Assembly: GCA_913042885.1 (NCBI GenBank)
Contig: CAJWLW010000326.1
Span: 1 to 5,401 of the forward strand
Length of the DNA stretch: 5,401 nucleotides
Direction of reading: 5' to 3'
From: an uncultured Lentisphaeria bacterium
Lineage (GTDB): Bacteria > Verrucomicrobiota > Lentisphaeria > JABSQK01 > CAJWLW01
The number at the start of each line of letters is the position of its first letter. The stretch's first letter is position 1. The translations under genes and the position numbers were made by a program. Positions 1-5,401 of this stretch are shown here, in pieces. Below the pieces are notes generated by a model. It searched no databases, had not been told where the DNA came from, and saw only the letters and a list, made by a program, of their open reading frames with translations.

Positions 1-318
1 CCGGGCAACCCGGTTTCGGCGCTGGTGTCGTTTCAGCGCTATATTATGCCGCAACTCGAGCACTCGGCCGGGCTGGAAGCAGAACCGCCGGGCTGCGCCG
101 TGCTGGCGGAAGACTTCAAGTTCACCAAGCCGTTGACGTATCTGCTGCCGGTGCAGCTGAGTTTCAACGCCGACGGGCAGCTTCTGGCGATCCCGGTGCC
201 ACTCAATGGTTCCGGCGATTTCGCCGGCCTGGTACCAAGCGACGGCTTTGTCGAATTGCCGGCGGACCAGGATTTTTTTCCGGCAGGCACCATCGCCAAA
301 CTGTATCGATGGAAATGA
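1..318 (+). CDS. moeA: Molybdopterin molybdotransferase MoeA, C-terminal part (5' end outside window)
   Basis: The frame is open from base 1 to a TGA at 316-318 and gives the last 105 residues of a protein whose start lies upstream of the window. It opens with PGNPVSALVSF, the hallmark GLPGNPVS motif of the MoeA/MogA molybdopterin-binding domain. It ends with the small beta-barrel domain IV typical of MoeA, recognisable by the GSGDFAGLVPSDGFVELP stretch followed by an AGTIAKLYRW tail. MoeA-family proteins use adenylylated molybdopterin and molybdate to make active Moco (EC 2.10.1.1) in the cytoplasm. The stop overlaps the first codons of moaA, so the two are very probably one transcript and translationally coupled. 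Only the C-terminus is visible, so a fusion or anomaly further upstream cannot be excluded. The family call itself is firm because the PGNP motif and the tail agree. Confidence 0.93.
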   Translation, partial: PGNPVSALVSFQRYIMPQLEHSAGLEAEPPGCAVLAEDFKFTKPLTYLLPVQLSFNADGQLLAIPVPLNGSGDFAGLVPSDGFVELPADQDFFPAGTIAKLYRWK

Positions 319-1358
319 ACGACATGCAGAACAACGACAATTCAGTGCGCGACACGCTGCAACGGCCGGTGCGGGATCTGCGGATTTCGGTCATCGATGC
401 CTGCAACTTTCGCTGCACGTACTGCATGCCGATTGAGAAGTACCCGGACTACTACGAGTTTATGCGCAAGGGCGACCGCCTGTCGTTCGAGGAGATCACG
501 CGCATCGCCCGGCAATTCGTGGCGCTCGGCGCCGTCAAGATCCGCCTGACCGGGGGGGAACCGCTGCTGCGCAAGAACCTTCCCGAGCTGATTTGCCAGC
601 TGCGCGAGATCGAGGGTCTCGAAGACCTCAACCTGACGACCAACGGCTACTGGCTGGCCGAACACGCCTCGGCGCTGCGCCAGGCCGGGCTCCACCGCCT
701 GAACCTGAGCCTGGACTCACTCGATGACGAGGTCTTCCGCCGCATCACCGGCCGCAGCAAAGGCGGGGTCGAACGCATTCTCGACGGCTTGCGCGCCGCC
801 CACGAGGCCGGTTTCGAGCCGATCAAAGTGAATGTCGTCGTGCAGCGCGGGGTCAATGACGAGGGGCTGCTCGATATGGTCGAGTTCTTCCGCAACACGG
901 GGCATATCCTGCGTTTCATCGAGTATATGGACGTCGGCAACCTGAACGAGTGGGAGCAGGACGAGGTCGTACCTTACCAGGAGATCGTCGACCGCATAGC
1001 CCAAGTGCATCCGATCGAGGCGGTGCCACCCAATTACGCGGGTGAAGTGGCACGGCGTTTCCGGCTGAAAGACGGCAGTGCCGAGCTCGGCTTCGTTTCC
1101 TCGATTTCCAAACCCTTCTGCGGCGACTGTCATCGCGCCCGGCTATCGGCCGACGGCAAATTGTACACCTGCCTGTTCGCCTCGAAAGGCCACGACCTGC
1201 GGCAACTCCTGCAGGACGGCGCCACCGACGACGAGCTGCACACGGCCATCGCCGGCATCTGGCAGGCACGCGACGACCGCTATTCCGAACTGCGCGCCAA
1301 ACACCGCGCCGACACTGATGCCGACCCGAAAGTCGAAATGTTCGCGATCGGGGGGTAG
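309..1358 (+). CDS. moaA: GTP 3',8-cyclase MoaA (radical SAM)
   Basis: MoaA is the radical-SAM enzyme (EC 4.1.99.22) that converts GTP to 3',8-cyclo-7,8-dihydro-GTP, the first step of Moco synthesis. In the 349-residue reading, the SAM-binding [4Fe-4S] motif CNFRCTYC gives C32, C36 and C39. The radical-SAM GGEP motif is at 82-85. The second, GTP-binding [4Fe-4S] cluster is CGDC plus a distal Cys (C271, C274, C288), with the CxxC-x13-C spacing of the family. The protein ends in GG, the conserved C-terminal tail needed for catalysis in characterised MoaA proteins. Length is slightly above the roughly 330 residues of E. coli MoaA. Three in-frame ATGs compete: 309, 315 (forming an ATGA overlap with the moeA stop) and 324. 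None has a strong Shine-Dalgarno sequence. The GGA at 311-313 would best suit 324, while coupling would favour 315. The longest frame is reported, so the start is uncertain by up to five residues. The product of this gene feeds MoaC, encoded next. Confidence 0.97.
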   Translation: MEMNDMQNNDNSVRDTLQRPVRDLRISVIDACNFRCTYCMPIEKYPDYYEFMRKGDRLSFEEITRIARQFVALGAVKIRLTGGEPLLRKNLPELICQLREIEGLEDLNLTTNGYWLAEHASALRQAGLHRLNLSLDSLDDEVFRRITGRSKGGVERILDGLRAAHEAGFEPIKVNVVVQRGVNDEGLLDMVEFFRNTGHILRFIEYMDVGNLNEWEQDEVVPYQEIVDRIAQVHPIEAVPPNYAGEVARRFRLKDGSAELGFVSSISKPFCGDCHRARLSADGKLYTCLFASKGHDLRQLLQDGATDDELHTAIAGIWQARDDRYSELRAKHRADTDADPKVEMFAIGG

Positions 1359-1412
1359 GGAGCAGTGTTCAGTGGCAGGGATAATTCACTTGTAATCGAT
1401 TTTATGTGCTGT

Positions 1413-1443
1413 GATGAAGTGCCCCAGTCATACCAACTTCATT
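1413..1443. repeat. Inverted repeat in the moaA-moaC gap
   Basis: ATGAAGT at 1414-1420 and ACTTCAT at 1436-1442 are perfect reverse complements separated by 15 bases, and a G-T pair at 1413/1443 extends the arms. The right arm runs into a short TTTT (1442-1445). It sits in the only non-overlapping junction of the Moco cluster, about 35 bases before the moaC ATG. It could be a weak terminator or attenuator, a dyad operator, or a chance repeat. The long loop, AT-rich arms and short T tract argue against an efficient intrinsic terminator. It does not resemble the Moco riboswitch found before E. coli moaA. Confidence 0.4.
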
Positions 1444-1477
1444 TTGCGTTAAGTCGCATTAATTGACGGTTACGAAA

Positions 1478-1960
1478 ATGACAGAATTCACCCATATAGA
1501 TGCCCATAACCAGCCAACCATGGTCGATGTCGGCGACAAGACGGCGACGGAGCGGCGGGCGCATGCGCGCACGATCGTCCAGCTGCCGCCGGAAGTCCTG
1601 GAAAAACTGGTGGACGGCGACATCCAGTCGGCCAAGGGGCCGGTGTTTCAGACCGCGATCATCGCCGGCACGATGGCGGTGAAGAAAACCAGTGAGCTCA
1701 TCCCCTTTTGCCACCCGTTGCCGATCGAGCAATGCAAGATCACGATCGCCGCCGACGAGCAGCAGCGGGTCGTCATCGACTGCACGGTGCGCGTGCACCA
1801 CAAGACCGGGGTCGAGATGGAAGCACTCACCGGTGCCAGCGTTGCTGCCCTGGCGATCTACGACATGTGCAAGGGGCTGTCGCACGACATCGTCATCGAG
1901 TCGACGCAACTGATCGAGAAAACCGGCGGCAAACGTGACTTCAAACGCCAAAGCCGATAG
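1478..1960 (+). CDS. moaC: Cyclic pyranopterin monophosphate synthase MoaC
   Basis: MoaC (EC 4.6.1.17) rearranges the MoaA product 3',8-cyclo-7,8-dihydro-GTP into cyclic pyranopterin monophosphate, releasing pyrophosphate. With the ATG at 1478 the protein has 160 residues, almost exactly the E. coli length (161). Family signatures are all present: MVDVGDK (15-21), the AKGPVFQTA stretch with the lysine at 53 corresponding to catalytic Lys51 of E. coli, LIPFCHPLP (74-82), VEMEALTGAS (112-121) and YDMCKGLSHDI (128-138), which carries the Asp/Lys pair equivalent to D128/K131. An in-frame TTG at 1463 would add five residues (MTVTK), but it has no ribosome binding site and is not needed, so the ATG is preferred. 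The Shine-Dalgarno is weak for either start. The last 26 bases overlap the start of the mobB-mobA gene. The 119-base spacer from moaA contains an inverted repeat, so a separate promoter or attenuation here is possible but not shown. Confidence 0.97.
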   Translation: MTEFTHIDAHNQPTMVDVGDKTATERRAHARTIVQLPPEVLEKLVDGDIQSAKGPVFQTAIIAGTMAVKKTSELIPFCHPLPIEQCKITIAADEQQRVVIDCTVRVHHKTGVEMEALTGASVAALAIYDMCKGLSHDIVIESTQLIEKTGGKRDFKRQSR

Positions 1961-3041
1961 CAGCCACGGCCAGCACAAGAGCGGGCAGCCCTACGCTTTC
2001 AACCCGTACGAGATCGCCGTGTGCGGGTATTCGAATGCCGGCAAGACCGCCCTCGCCTGCCGCTTGATCGAGACCCTGTCGGAGCAGCACCGCGTCGGCT
2101 ATGTCAAGCAGGCGCACGCCGTCGAAATGGATACCCCCGGCAAGGACAGTTTCCAGGCCGCCGCCGCGGGCGCCACCGATGTCTTCGTGGCGACGCCGGA
2201 GAACACCGCAACCCTGACGCAGCGCGGTACCGACAAGTTTCATCAGCAACAGCACCTGGTCGATGCCGACTGCGTGGTGGTCGAGGGGCTGAAGCAGTCG
2301 GACCTGCCGAAGATCGTCGTCGTCGATGCCGAGAATCGCATTCGCACCGACGGGCTGGAGCTGCAGAATGTCCTGGCCTGGATCGAACCCGGGCAACGTG
2401 ACGATATCGATGCTGTCCGCCGCGTCGTCGACAATCATTTCACGGCGGTCACGGAAAGCCGTCCGCTGTACGGCCTGGTGCTGGCCGGCGGCCGCAGCAC
2501 ACGGATGCAGCAGGACAAGGCGGCACTGGATTATCACGGCAAGCCGCAGGTCCGGCACGCCGGCGAATTGCTGAGTTCGCACTGCGCGAAAGCCTTTGTA
2601 TCGGTCCGTGACGAGCAGTCTGCGGACGCCGCTGTCCGCGACCTGCCGCAGATCTGTGACCGGCACCTCGGGTTCGGCCCGATGGGGGGCATACTCTCAG
2701 CGATGCACGAGCATCCGGAGGCGGCCTGGCTGGTGCTCGCCTGCGACCTGCCGTTTGTCGACGACAGCCTGCTGGCTCACCTGCTGACGAATCGTGATCC
2801 GATGCGGCCGGCCACGGCATACCGCAGCACCAGCGACAGCTTACCCGAGCCGTTGTGCGCGATCTGGGAACCGAAAAGTATTTTTAAGTTGCTGCACTTC
2901 ATGGGACTCGGCTACAGGTGCCCGAGAAAGGTGCTGATCAATACCGAAATCTGCCTGCTCGAGCAACCATTCGAGTACGCACTGGACAACGCAAACCGGC
3001 CTGAAGAATACGAGGAAATAAAGAAGCGTATATCACAATAA
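1935..3041 (+). CDS. MobB-MobA fusion: Moco guanylyltransferase with N-terminal GTP-binding adaptor domain
   Basis: The 368-residue protein joins two Mob domains. Residues about 25-170 are a MobB P-loop domain: a Walker A motif GYSNAGKT at 31-38, the MobB-like MDTPGKDSFQAAAAGA region (65-80), and VVVEGLKQSDLPKI (114-127), matching the family VEGFK...PKI. Residues about 178-368 are a MobA-type nucleotidyltransferase: LVLAGGRSTRMQQDKAAL (181-198), GPMGGI (248-253), ACDLP (269-273) with the Mg-binding Asp271, and a C-terminal DNANRPEEYEEI matching the family N-N-T/P-EE end. MobA (EC 2.7.7.77) transfers GMP from GTP to Moco to give the bis-MGD precursor. MobB is a non-essential GTP-binding helper. 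The start is GTG at 1935: an in-frame stop at 1911 leaves no earlier start, and the P-loop lies only 30 residues in. It overlaps moaC by 26 bases, so coupling is likely. The protein has a polar leader of about 20 residues. The exact nucleotide (GMP or CMP) is inferred from family, not proven. Confidence 0.9.
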   Translation: MTSNAKADSSHGQHKSGQPYAFNPYEIAVCGYSNAGKTALACRLIETLSEQHRVGYVKQAHAVEMDTPGKDSFQAAAAGATDVFVATPENTATLTQRGTDKFHQQQHLVDADCVVVEGLKQSDLPKIVVVDAENRIRTDGLELQNVLAWIEPGQRDDIDAVRRVVDNHFTAVTESRPLYGLVLAGGRSTRMQQDKAALDYHGKPQVRHAGELLSSHCAKAFVSVRDEQSADAAVRDLPQICDRHLGFGPMGGILSAMHEHPEAAWLVLACDLPFVDDSLLAHLLTNRDPMRPATAYRSTSDSLPEPLCAIWEPKSIFKLLHFMGLGYRCPRKVLINTEICLLEQPFEYALDNANRPEEYEEIKKRISQ

Positions 3042-3133
3042 AATATTGTCAAAAAAAATATTCTTATTGATTATATAATTAATATTAACAGGTGATAATT
3101 ATTGGTATAAAATGATGCATTATCATTACCCCG
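3042..3133. other. AT-rich intergenic island with several short palindromes
   Basis: By hand count the first 79 bases after the mob stop hold only about 13 G or C (roughly 16%), while the coding DNA on both sides is GC-rich. The stretch includes ACAATA-AAA-TATTGT (3035-3049, overlapping the stop codon), two abutting 10-base palindromes (ATTATATAAT at 3070-3079 and TTAATATTAA at 3079-3088), ATAATTAT at 3095-3102, and AATGAT...ATCATT (3111-3127). A TATAAT hexamer is at 3074-3079, but no well-spaced -35 box accompanies it. The hairpin after mob is followed by A, not T, on the + strand, so it is not an intrinsic terminator for mob. The region could be a promoter or regulator site, a low-melting spacer or a scar. 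Palindromes are expected by chance in such AT-rich DNA. Confidence 0.55.
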
Positions 3134-3375
3134 TTACCTCGCTTCCTTCCTCTCCCTGTTCGCCTTTGCCATCGCGGCATGCATGCGCCATGATTTTGCT
3201 GTTTCGTCATCCACTTCCACACCCATGCCCAGTTCATAAATCATCGCCAGCATGTTCATCACTTCGATGTTGCCGGCTTTTGCCCTTTTCTCGATCCAGT
3301 TGATGGCGTGTCAAATCCGGAGTTTGCCTGAAAATGATTTACTATTATTGTATCCGACAGGTCTAAAGCCTGCAC
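3134..3375 (-). pseudogene. Sel1-like repeat protein remnant, broken by a frameshift
   Basis: Read on the - strand, codons from 3310 down to the TAA at 3136-3134 give 58 residues that fit the Sel1/TPR-like repeat: AINWIEKRAKAGN, then MLAMIYELGMGVEVDDETAKSW and RMHAAMA, with the family spacing of W, AxxGN, LxxxYxxGxGVxxD and AxxW. This frame has a TGA (3313-3311) just before it and no start there. The other frame, however, is open from a GTG at 3375-3373, preceded by AAAGGTGA with six bases between AGG and GTG. It reads QANSGFDT up to about 3307. One extra base near 3307 would join the two (GFDT-A-INWIEKR) into a small protein of about 80 residues. So this looks like a single-repeat Sel1 protein disrupted by a one-base deletion, or a sequencing error. 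The N-terminal 23 residues are AT-rich and have no family support. Sel1 repeats mediate protein-protein contacts; no partner can be named. Confidence 0.55.
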
Positions 3376-3396
3376 TGTTCACCTTTCAATAACGCC

Positions 3397-3400
3397 GGGA
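3397..3400 (+). promoter_or_regulatory. Ribosome binding site of the PhyH-family gene
   Basis: GGGA lies three bases before the ATG at 3404, within CCGGGAATC. The spacing is short and the match modest, but this is the first ATG of the frame and the encoded N-terminus aligns with the usual PhyH start, so it supports the chosen start. Confidence 0.4.
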
Positions 3401-3403
3401 ATC

Positions 3404-4216
3404 ATGAATGCTTTGACCAACGATCAATGGCAGCAATACGAGCGCGACGGCTATCTGAAGCTCGGTCGCCTGTTGTCCGACTCGGAGCTGGCGGCGCTGC
3501 AGCAGCGCATCGATGACATTATGATGGGCCGGGCAAAGGTCGACTACGACCACATGCTCATGCAGCTGGACGGCGGCGGTGATGATTACTCGAAAATCCC
3601 GCCGCAGACCAGGGGATTCAAGGGGCCAACCCGGAACTATCGCAAGATTGAGGACCTCGAGCTCGACCCGTTGTTTCTTCAATTCACCAAGCACCCGCTG
3701 GCCCGGCACATCTGCGCCCGCGTCCACGGCACCCAGACCGCGATCAAATGCATGCGGGCAATGTTTATGAACAAGCCAGCGCGGCGCGGAGCGGTTCTGC
3801 CGTGGCACCAGGACCGCTGGACCGGACTGGATCCCGACCCGCTGGTGACGATCTGGACCGCCCTCGATCCGTGCACCATCGACAATGGCTGCATGCGGAT
3901 CATTCCCGCATCGCATCGCAAGCTGGTGAACCCCGATTCCCTGTCCGGCTTCCTCAGCAAGGAGCAGCTCGCCGCACTGGACGAATCGCCGGCGATCCAT
4001 TTGGAATTGGCTGCAGGCGAGAGCGTACTGCTGCACAACTGGCTGTTGCACAGCTCTGACGTCAACGACTCCTCTCAGTCGCGCCGGGCCTATAGCGTCT
4101 GCTACATGGAGGCCGCCACAAAATGCTGCGAAAGCTGGTTGCGGAGTCAGTTCAATGTCCTCTTCGGCGAAGGCGAATTGACACCTGAAACGCTGAGTTC
4201 ACGGGCGCCGACGTAG
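3404..4216 (+). CDS. Phytanoyl-CoA dioxygenase (PhyH) family Fe(II)/2-oxoglutarate oxygenase
   Basis: This 270-residue protein belongs to the PhyH family of non-haem iron oxygenases, which couple oxidative decarboxylation of 2-oxoglutarate to hydroxylation or another oxidation of a substrate. The N-terminus LTNDQWQQYERDGYLKL (4-20) is the typical PhyH opening helix. The iron site is visible as H135-x-D137 in PWHQDRW and a distal H216 in NWLLHSS. R227, eleven residues after H216, is placed to bind the 2-oxoglutarate carboxylate, as in human PHYH. The NGCMRIIPASH stretch (161-171) is the conserved PhyH segment before the second half of the barrel. No signal peptide is seen, so it is cytoplasmic. 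Substrates in this family range from phytanoyl-CoA to ectoine, halogenated or antibiotic precursors and small amines, and sequence alone does not choose among them. It follows an AT-rich gap, and an M24 peptidase gene follows 110 bases later on the same strand. It is not obviously linked to the Moco genes. Confidence 0.92.
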   Translation: MNALTNDQWQQYERDGYLKLGRLLSDSELAALQQRIDDIMMGRAKVDYDHMLMQLDGGGDDYSKIPPQTRGFKGPTRNYRKIEDLELDPLFLQFTKHPLARHICARVHGTQTAIKCMRAMFMNKPARRGAVLPWHQDRWTGLDPDPLVTIWTALDPCTIDNGCMRIIPASHRKLVNPDSLSGFLSKEQLAALDESPAIHLELAAGESVLLHNWLLHSSDVNDSSQSRRAYSVCYMEAATKCCESWLRSQFNVLFGEGELTPETLSSRAPT

Positions 4217-4326
4217 TCTGCCATCGGCATCGCACTCGTGATCTTCCATCATAATCCACTTCCGGACTGCAGATTGCCGGGACAGATGAGCCACGGAATG
4301 AAAACCGAACAACCACGGGAAATACC
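4217..4326 (+). other. PhyH-M24 spacer with a ten-codon leader frame
   Basis: No convincing terminator or promoter is seen in these 110 bases, so read-through from the dioxygenase gene into the peptidase gene is plausible. A short frame starts at ATG 4298, encodes MKTEQPREIP and stops at the TGA at 4328-4330, which overlaps the peptidase ATG at 4327 as ATGA. A GAG/CGGA sequence precedes that ATG. It may be a coupling leader or chance. A CATAAT at 4250-4255 resembles a -10 box but lacks a partner -35. Confidence 0.3.
4317..4320 (+). promoter_or_regulatory. Ribosome binding site of the M24 peptidase gene
   Basis: GGGA with a six-base spacer to the ATG at 4327 is a reasonable Shine-Dalgarno. 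No other in-frame ATG, GTG or TTG is found in the bases just upstream, so it supports 4327 as the start. Confidence 0.5.
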
Positions 4327-5401
4327 ATGAAACTGACAACTGACGGCTGCCGCGCCCGGCAGCAGAAACTCCTGGAAATCCTCGCCGACCAAAACCTCGA
4401 CGGCGCCGTGCTGGCCCAGCGCGAGCACGTCTACTATTTCACTGGCCACCTGCACAACCCGATGCACGCCGCCGCCACCCTGATCACCGCCGACGGGGCC
4501 GTGACGCTCGCCGCGGACACCAGTGACGCCGCCGCTGTCGATGAGTTGGCACCATACGCCGCCGACCGCTACTGCACGATGCATTGTCAGCAACTCGAGG
4601 AAGCAGCCGCCGCGCTGGCACCAGCGATTGGGCCCGGAAAATACGGTGCCGACCTCGCCGGGATCGCGGTGCTCACGCGCACCGGCGGTGACCCGCCGGT
4701 CGACCTATGCCCCGAGATTCTGCGGCTGCGCAAATCGAAGCATCCCGACGAAATCGACGCCATTCGCGATTGCATCCGGCTCACGGAAGTCATGTACGAC
4801 ACCGCCAAACGCGTCATCGGCCCGGGCGTCGACGAGGTCGCCGCCTTCAGCGAAATTCTCGCCGCAGCGACCATCGCGGGCGGGGAGTTTCTGGAGTTTT
4901 GCGGCAACGATTTCCAGGCCAACGCCATGGGCGGCAAGCCGCGACGCCGGGCGATGAACGCCGGTGAATTATACATTCTCGACGCCGGCCCGTGCCTGCA
5001 CGGCTACCACGCGGACAACTGCCGCACCTTCGCTGTCGACGGCGCCCCGACTGAGGCACAACTCGAGGCATGGGAACGGATTGACAGCGTTTTTTCGATG
5101 GTCGAGGAGATGGTCGAGCCCGGCCTTTCGGCTGTCGAGCTATACAACGCTGCAGACGCGTATTTCAAGAAGAATGACGGCCCCGGCATGTCCCATCATC
5201 TCGGGCACGGTATCGGGCTGCGGCCGCACGAGCCGCCTGAACTCAATCCCAGGTACAGTGCGATACTCGAAGTCGGCGACGTCATCACTTTGGAGCCGGG
5301 CCTATACTGGGACGAGCTCGAGGGCGGTATCCGCCTGGAAGAGAACTATCTGGTCACCCCGGACGGGGTCGAAAAGTTGACGACGTATCCACGGGCATTG
5401 A
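4327..5401 (+). CDS. M24 family metallopeptidase (Xaa-Pro aminopeptidase/dipeptidase-like), 3' end cut by window edge
   Basis: An open frame of 358 codons runs from ATG 4327 to the window edge without a stop. Residues about 1-135 form a creatinase-type N-terminal domain, and about 140-358 the pita-bread M24 catalytic domain. All five dinuclear-metal ligands are present: D219 in ILDAGP, D230 in YHADNCRTF (the usual eleven residues later), H294 in HHLGHGIGL, E323 in TLEPGLY and E338 in GIRLEEN. The HxxGHGIGL-x2-HEPP and GIRLEE blocks are textbook M24B motifs. The last residues, LVTPDGVEKLTTYPRAL, match the usual C-terminal end of PepQ/PepP-like enzymes, so only a few codons are probably missing. 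Members cleave the bond before proline in peptides or act on related amide substrates such as creatine; the substrate cannot be told here. No signal peptide is seen. It sits 110 bases after the PhyH gene in the same direction. Confidence 0.92.
   Translation, partial: MKLTTDGCRARQQKLLEILADQNLDGAVLAQREHVYYFTGHLHNPMHAAATLITADGAVTLAADTSDAAAVDELAPYAADRYCTMHCQQLEEAAAALAPAIGPGKYGADLAGIAVLTRTGGDPPVDLCPEILRLRKSKHPDEIDAIRDCIRLTEVMYDTAKRVIGPGVDEVAAFSEILAAATIAGGEFLEFCGNDFQANAMGGKPRRRAMNAGELYILDAGPCLHGYHADNCRTFAVDGAPTEAQLEAWERIDSVFSMVEEMVEPGLSAVELYNAADAYFKKNDGPGMSHHLGHGIGLRPHEPPELNPRYSAILEVGDVITLEPGLYWDELEGGIRLEENYLVTPDGVEKLTTYPRAL

Noticed and set aside
1359..1477. Moco riboswitch before moaC
   Set aside because: The gap is short and shows only one simple stem. 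The multi-helix Moco riboswitch normally precedes moaA, and here moaA directly overlaps moeA.
1463..1477. TTG at 1463 as the moaC start
   Set aside because: It adds five residues without a ribosome binding site, whereas ATG 1478 gives the usual family length.
1439..1978. Long - strand open frame of 179 codons over moaC
   Set aside because: It lies wholly antisense to a well-conserved moaC, has no recognisable motif, and its residues reflect GC-rich codon mirroring.
1941..2666. Long - strand open frame of 241 codons over the mob gene
   Set aside because: Antisense shadow of a gene with clear MobB and MobA motifs; no domain or ribosome binding site supports it.
3035..3050. Hairpin ACAATA-AAA-TATTGT as an intrinsic terminator for mob
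   Set aside because: The stem is six A/T-dominated pairs and is followed by a run of A, not T, on the + strand.
3112..3303. + strand frame of 63 codons in the gap after mob
   Set aside because: Rich in Ser, Pro, Cys and His with no motif. It mirrors the Sel1 repeat on the - strand, which explains the coding-like composition.
3386..4051. - strand open frame of 221 codons over the dioxygenase gene
   Set aside because: Antisense to a PhyH protein with an intact iron site; no family resemblance of its own.
4327..5401. DddP-type DMSP lyase, an M24-fold enzyme
   Set aside because: The first metal motif is DAG, as in peptidases, rather than the DxD-type arrangement of DddP, and the remaining motifs are typical Xaa-Pro peptidase blocks.

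Overview
The window is a GC-rich bacterial chromosome segment, most likely proteobacterial and perhaps gammaproteobacterial. This is an inference from gene content, codon use and protein style; there is no rRNA or other phylogenetic marker to settle it. All five intact or nearly intact genes are on the + strand. No tRNA, rRNA, CRISPR array, insertion sequence or phage gene is visible.

Positions 1-3041 are a molybdenum cofactor (Moco) biosynthesis cluster in the order moeA (3' end only), moaA, moaC, mobB-mobA fusion. MoaA and MoaC together turn GTP into cyclic pyranopterin monophosphate. MoeA inserts molybdate into molybdopterin. The fused MobB-MobA protein would attach a nucleotide (GMP) to make the dinucleotide cofactor used by DMSO-reductase-family enzymes. 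The genes are packed tightly: moaA starts inside or at the end of moeA, and the mob gene starts inside moaC. The one break is a 119-base gap between moaA and moaC that carries an inverted repeat. The molybdopterin synthase genes (moaD, moaE) and moeB/moaB are not in the window.

Positions 3042-3403 are a 362-base gap without an intact gene. Its left part (about 3042-3120) is only about 16% G+C, against well over 55% around it. Its right part, read on the - strand, encodes a recognisable Sel1-like repeat. That reading frame looks like a small gene of about 80 codons broken by a single-base frameshift, with a good ribosome binding site and a GTG start that face away from the next gene.

Positions 3404-5401 hold two genes with no obvious tie to Moco. 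One is a complete Fe(II)/2-oxoglutarate dioxygenase of the phytanoyl-CoA dioxygenase (PhyH) family. The other is an M24 (Xaa-Pro aminopeptidase/dipeptidase-like) metallopeptidase that runs off the right edge a few codons before its expected end. They are 110 bases apart on the same strand and could be co-transcribed. The substrates of both are unknown.

Most of the window is ordinary housekeeping metabolism. The points most worth a second look are the hidden antisense Sel1 remnant, the MobB-first fusion, the AT-rich island and the dioxygenase-peptidase pair.
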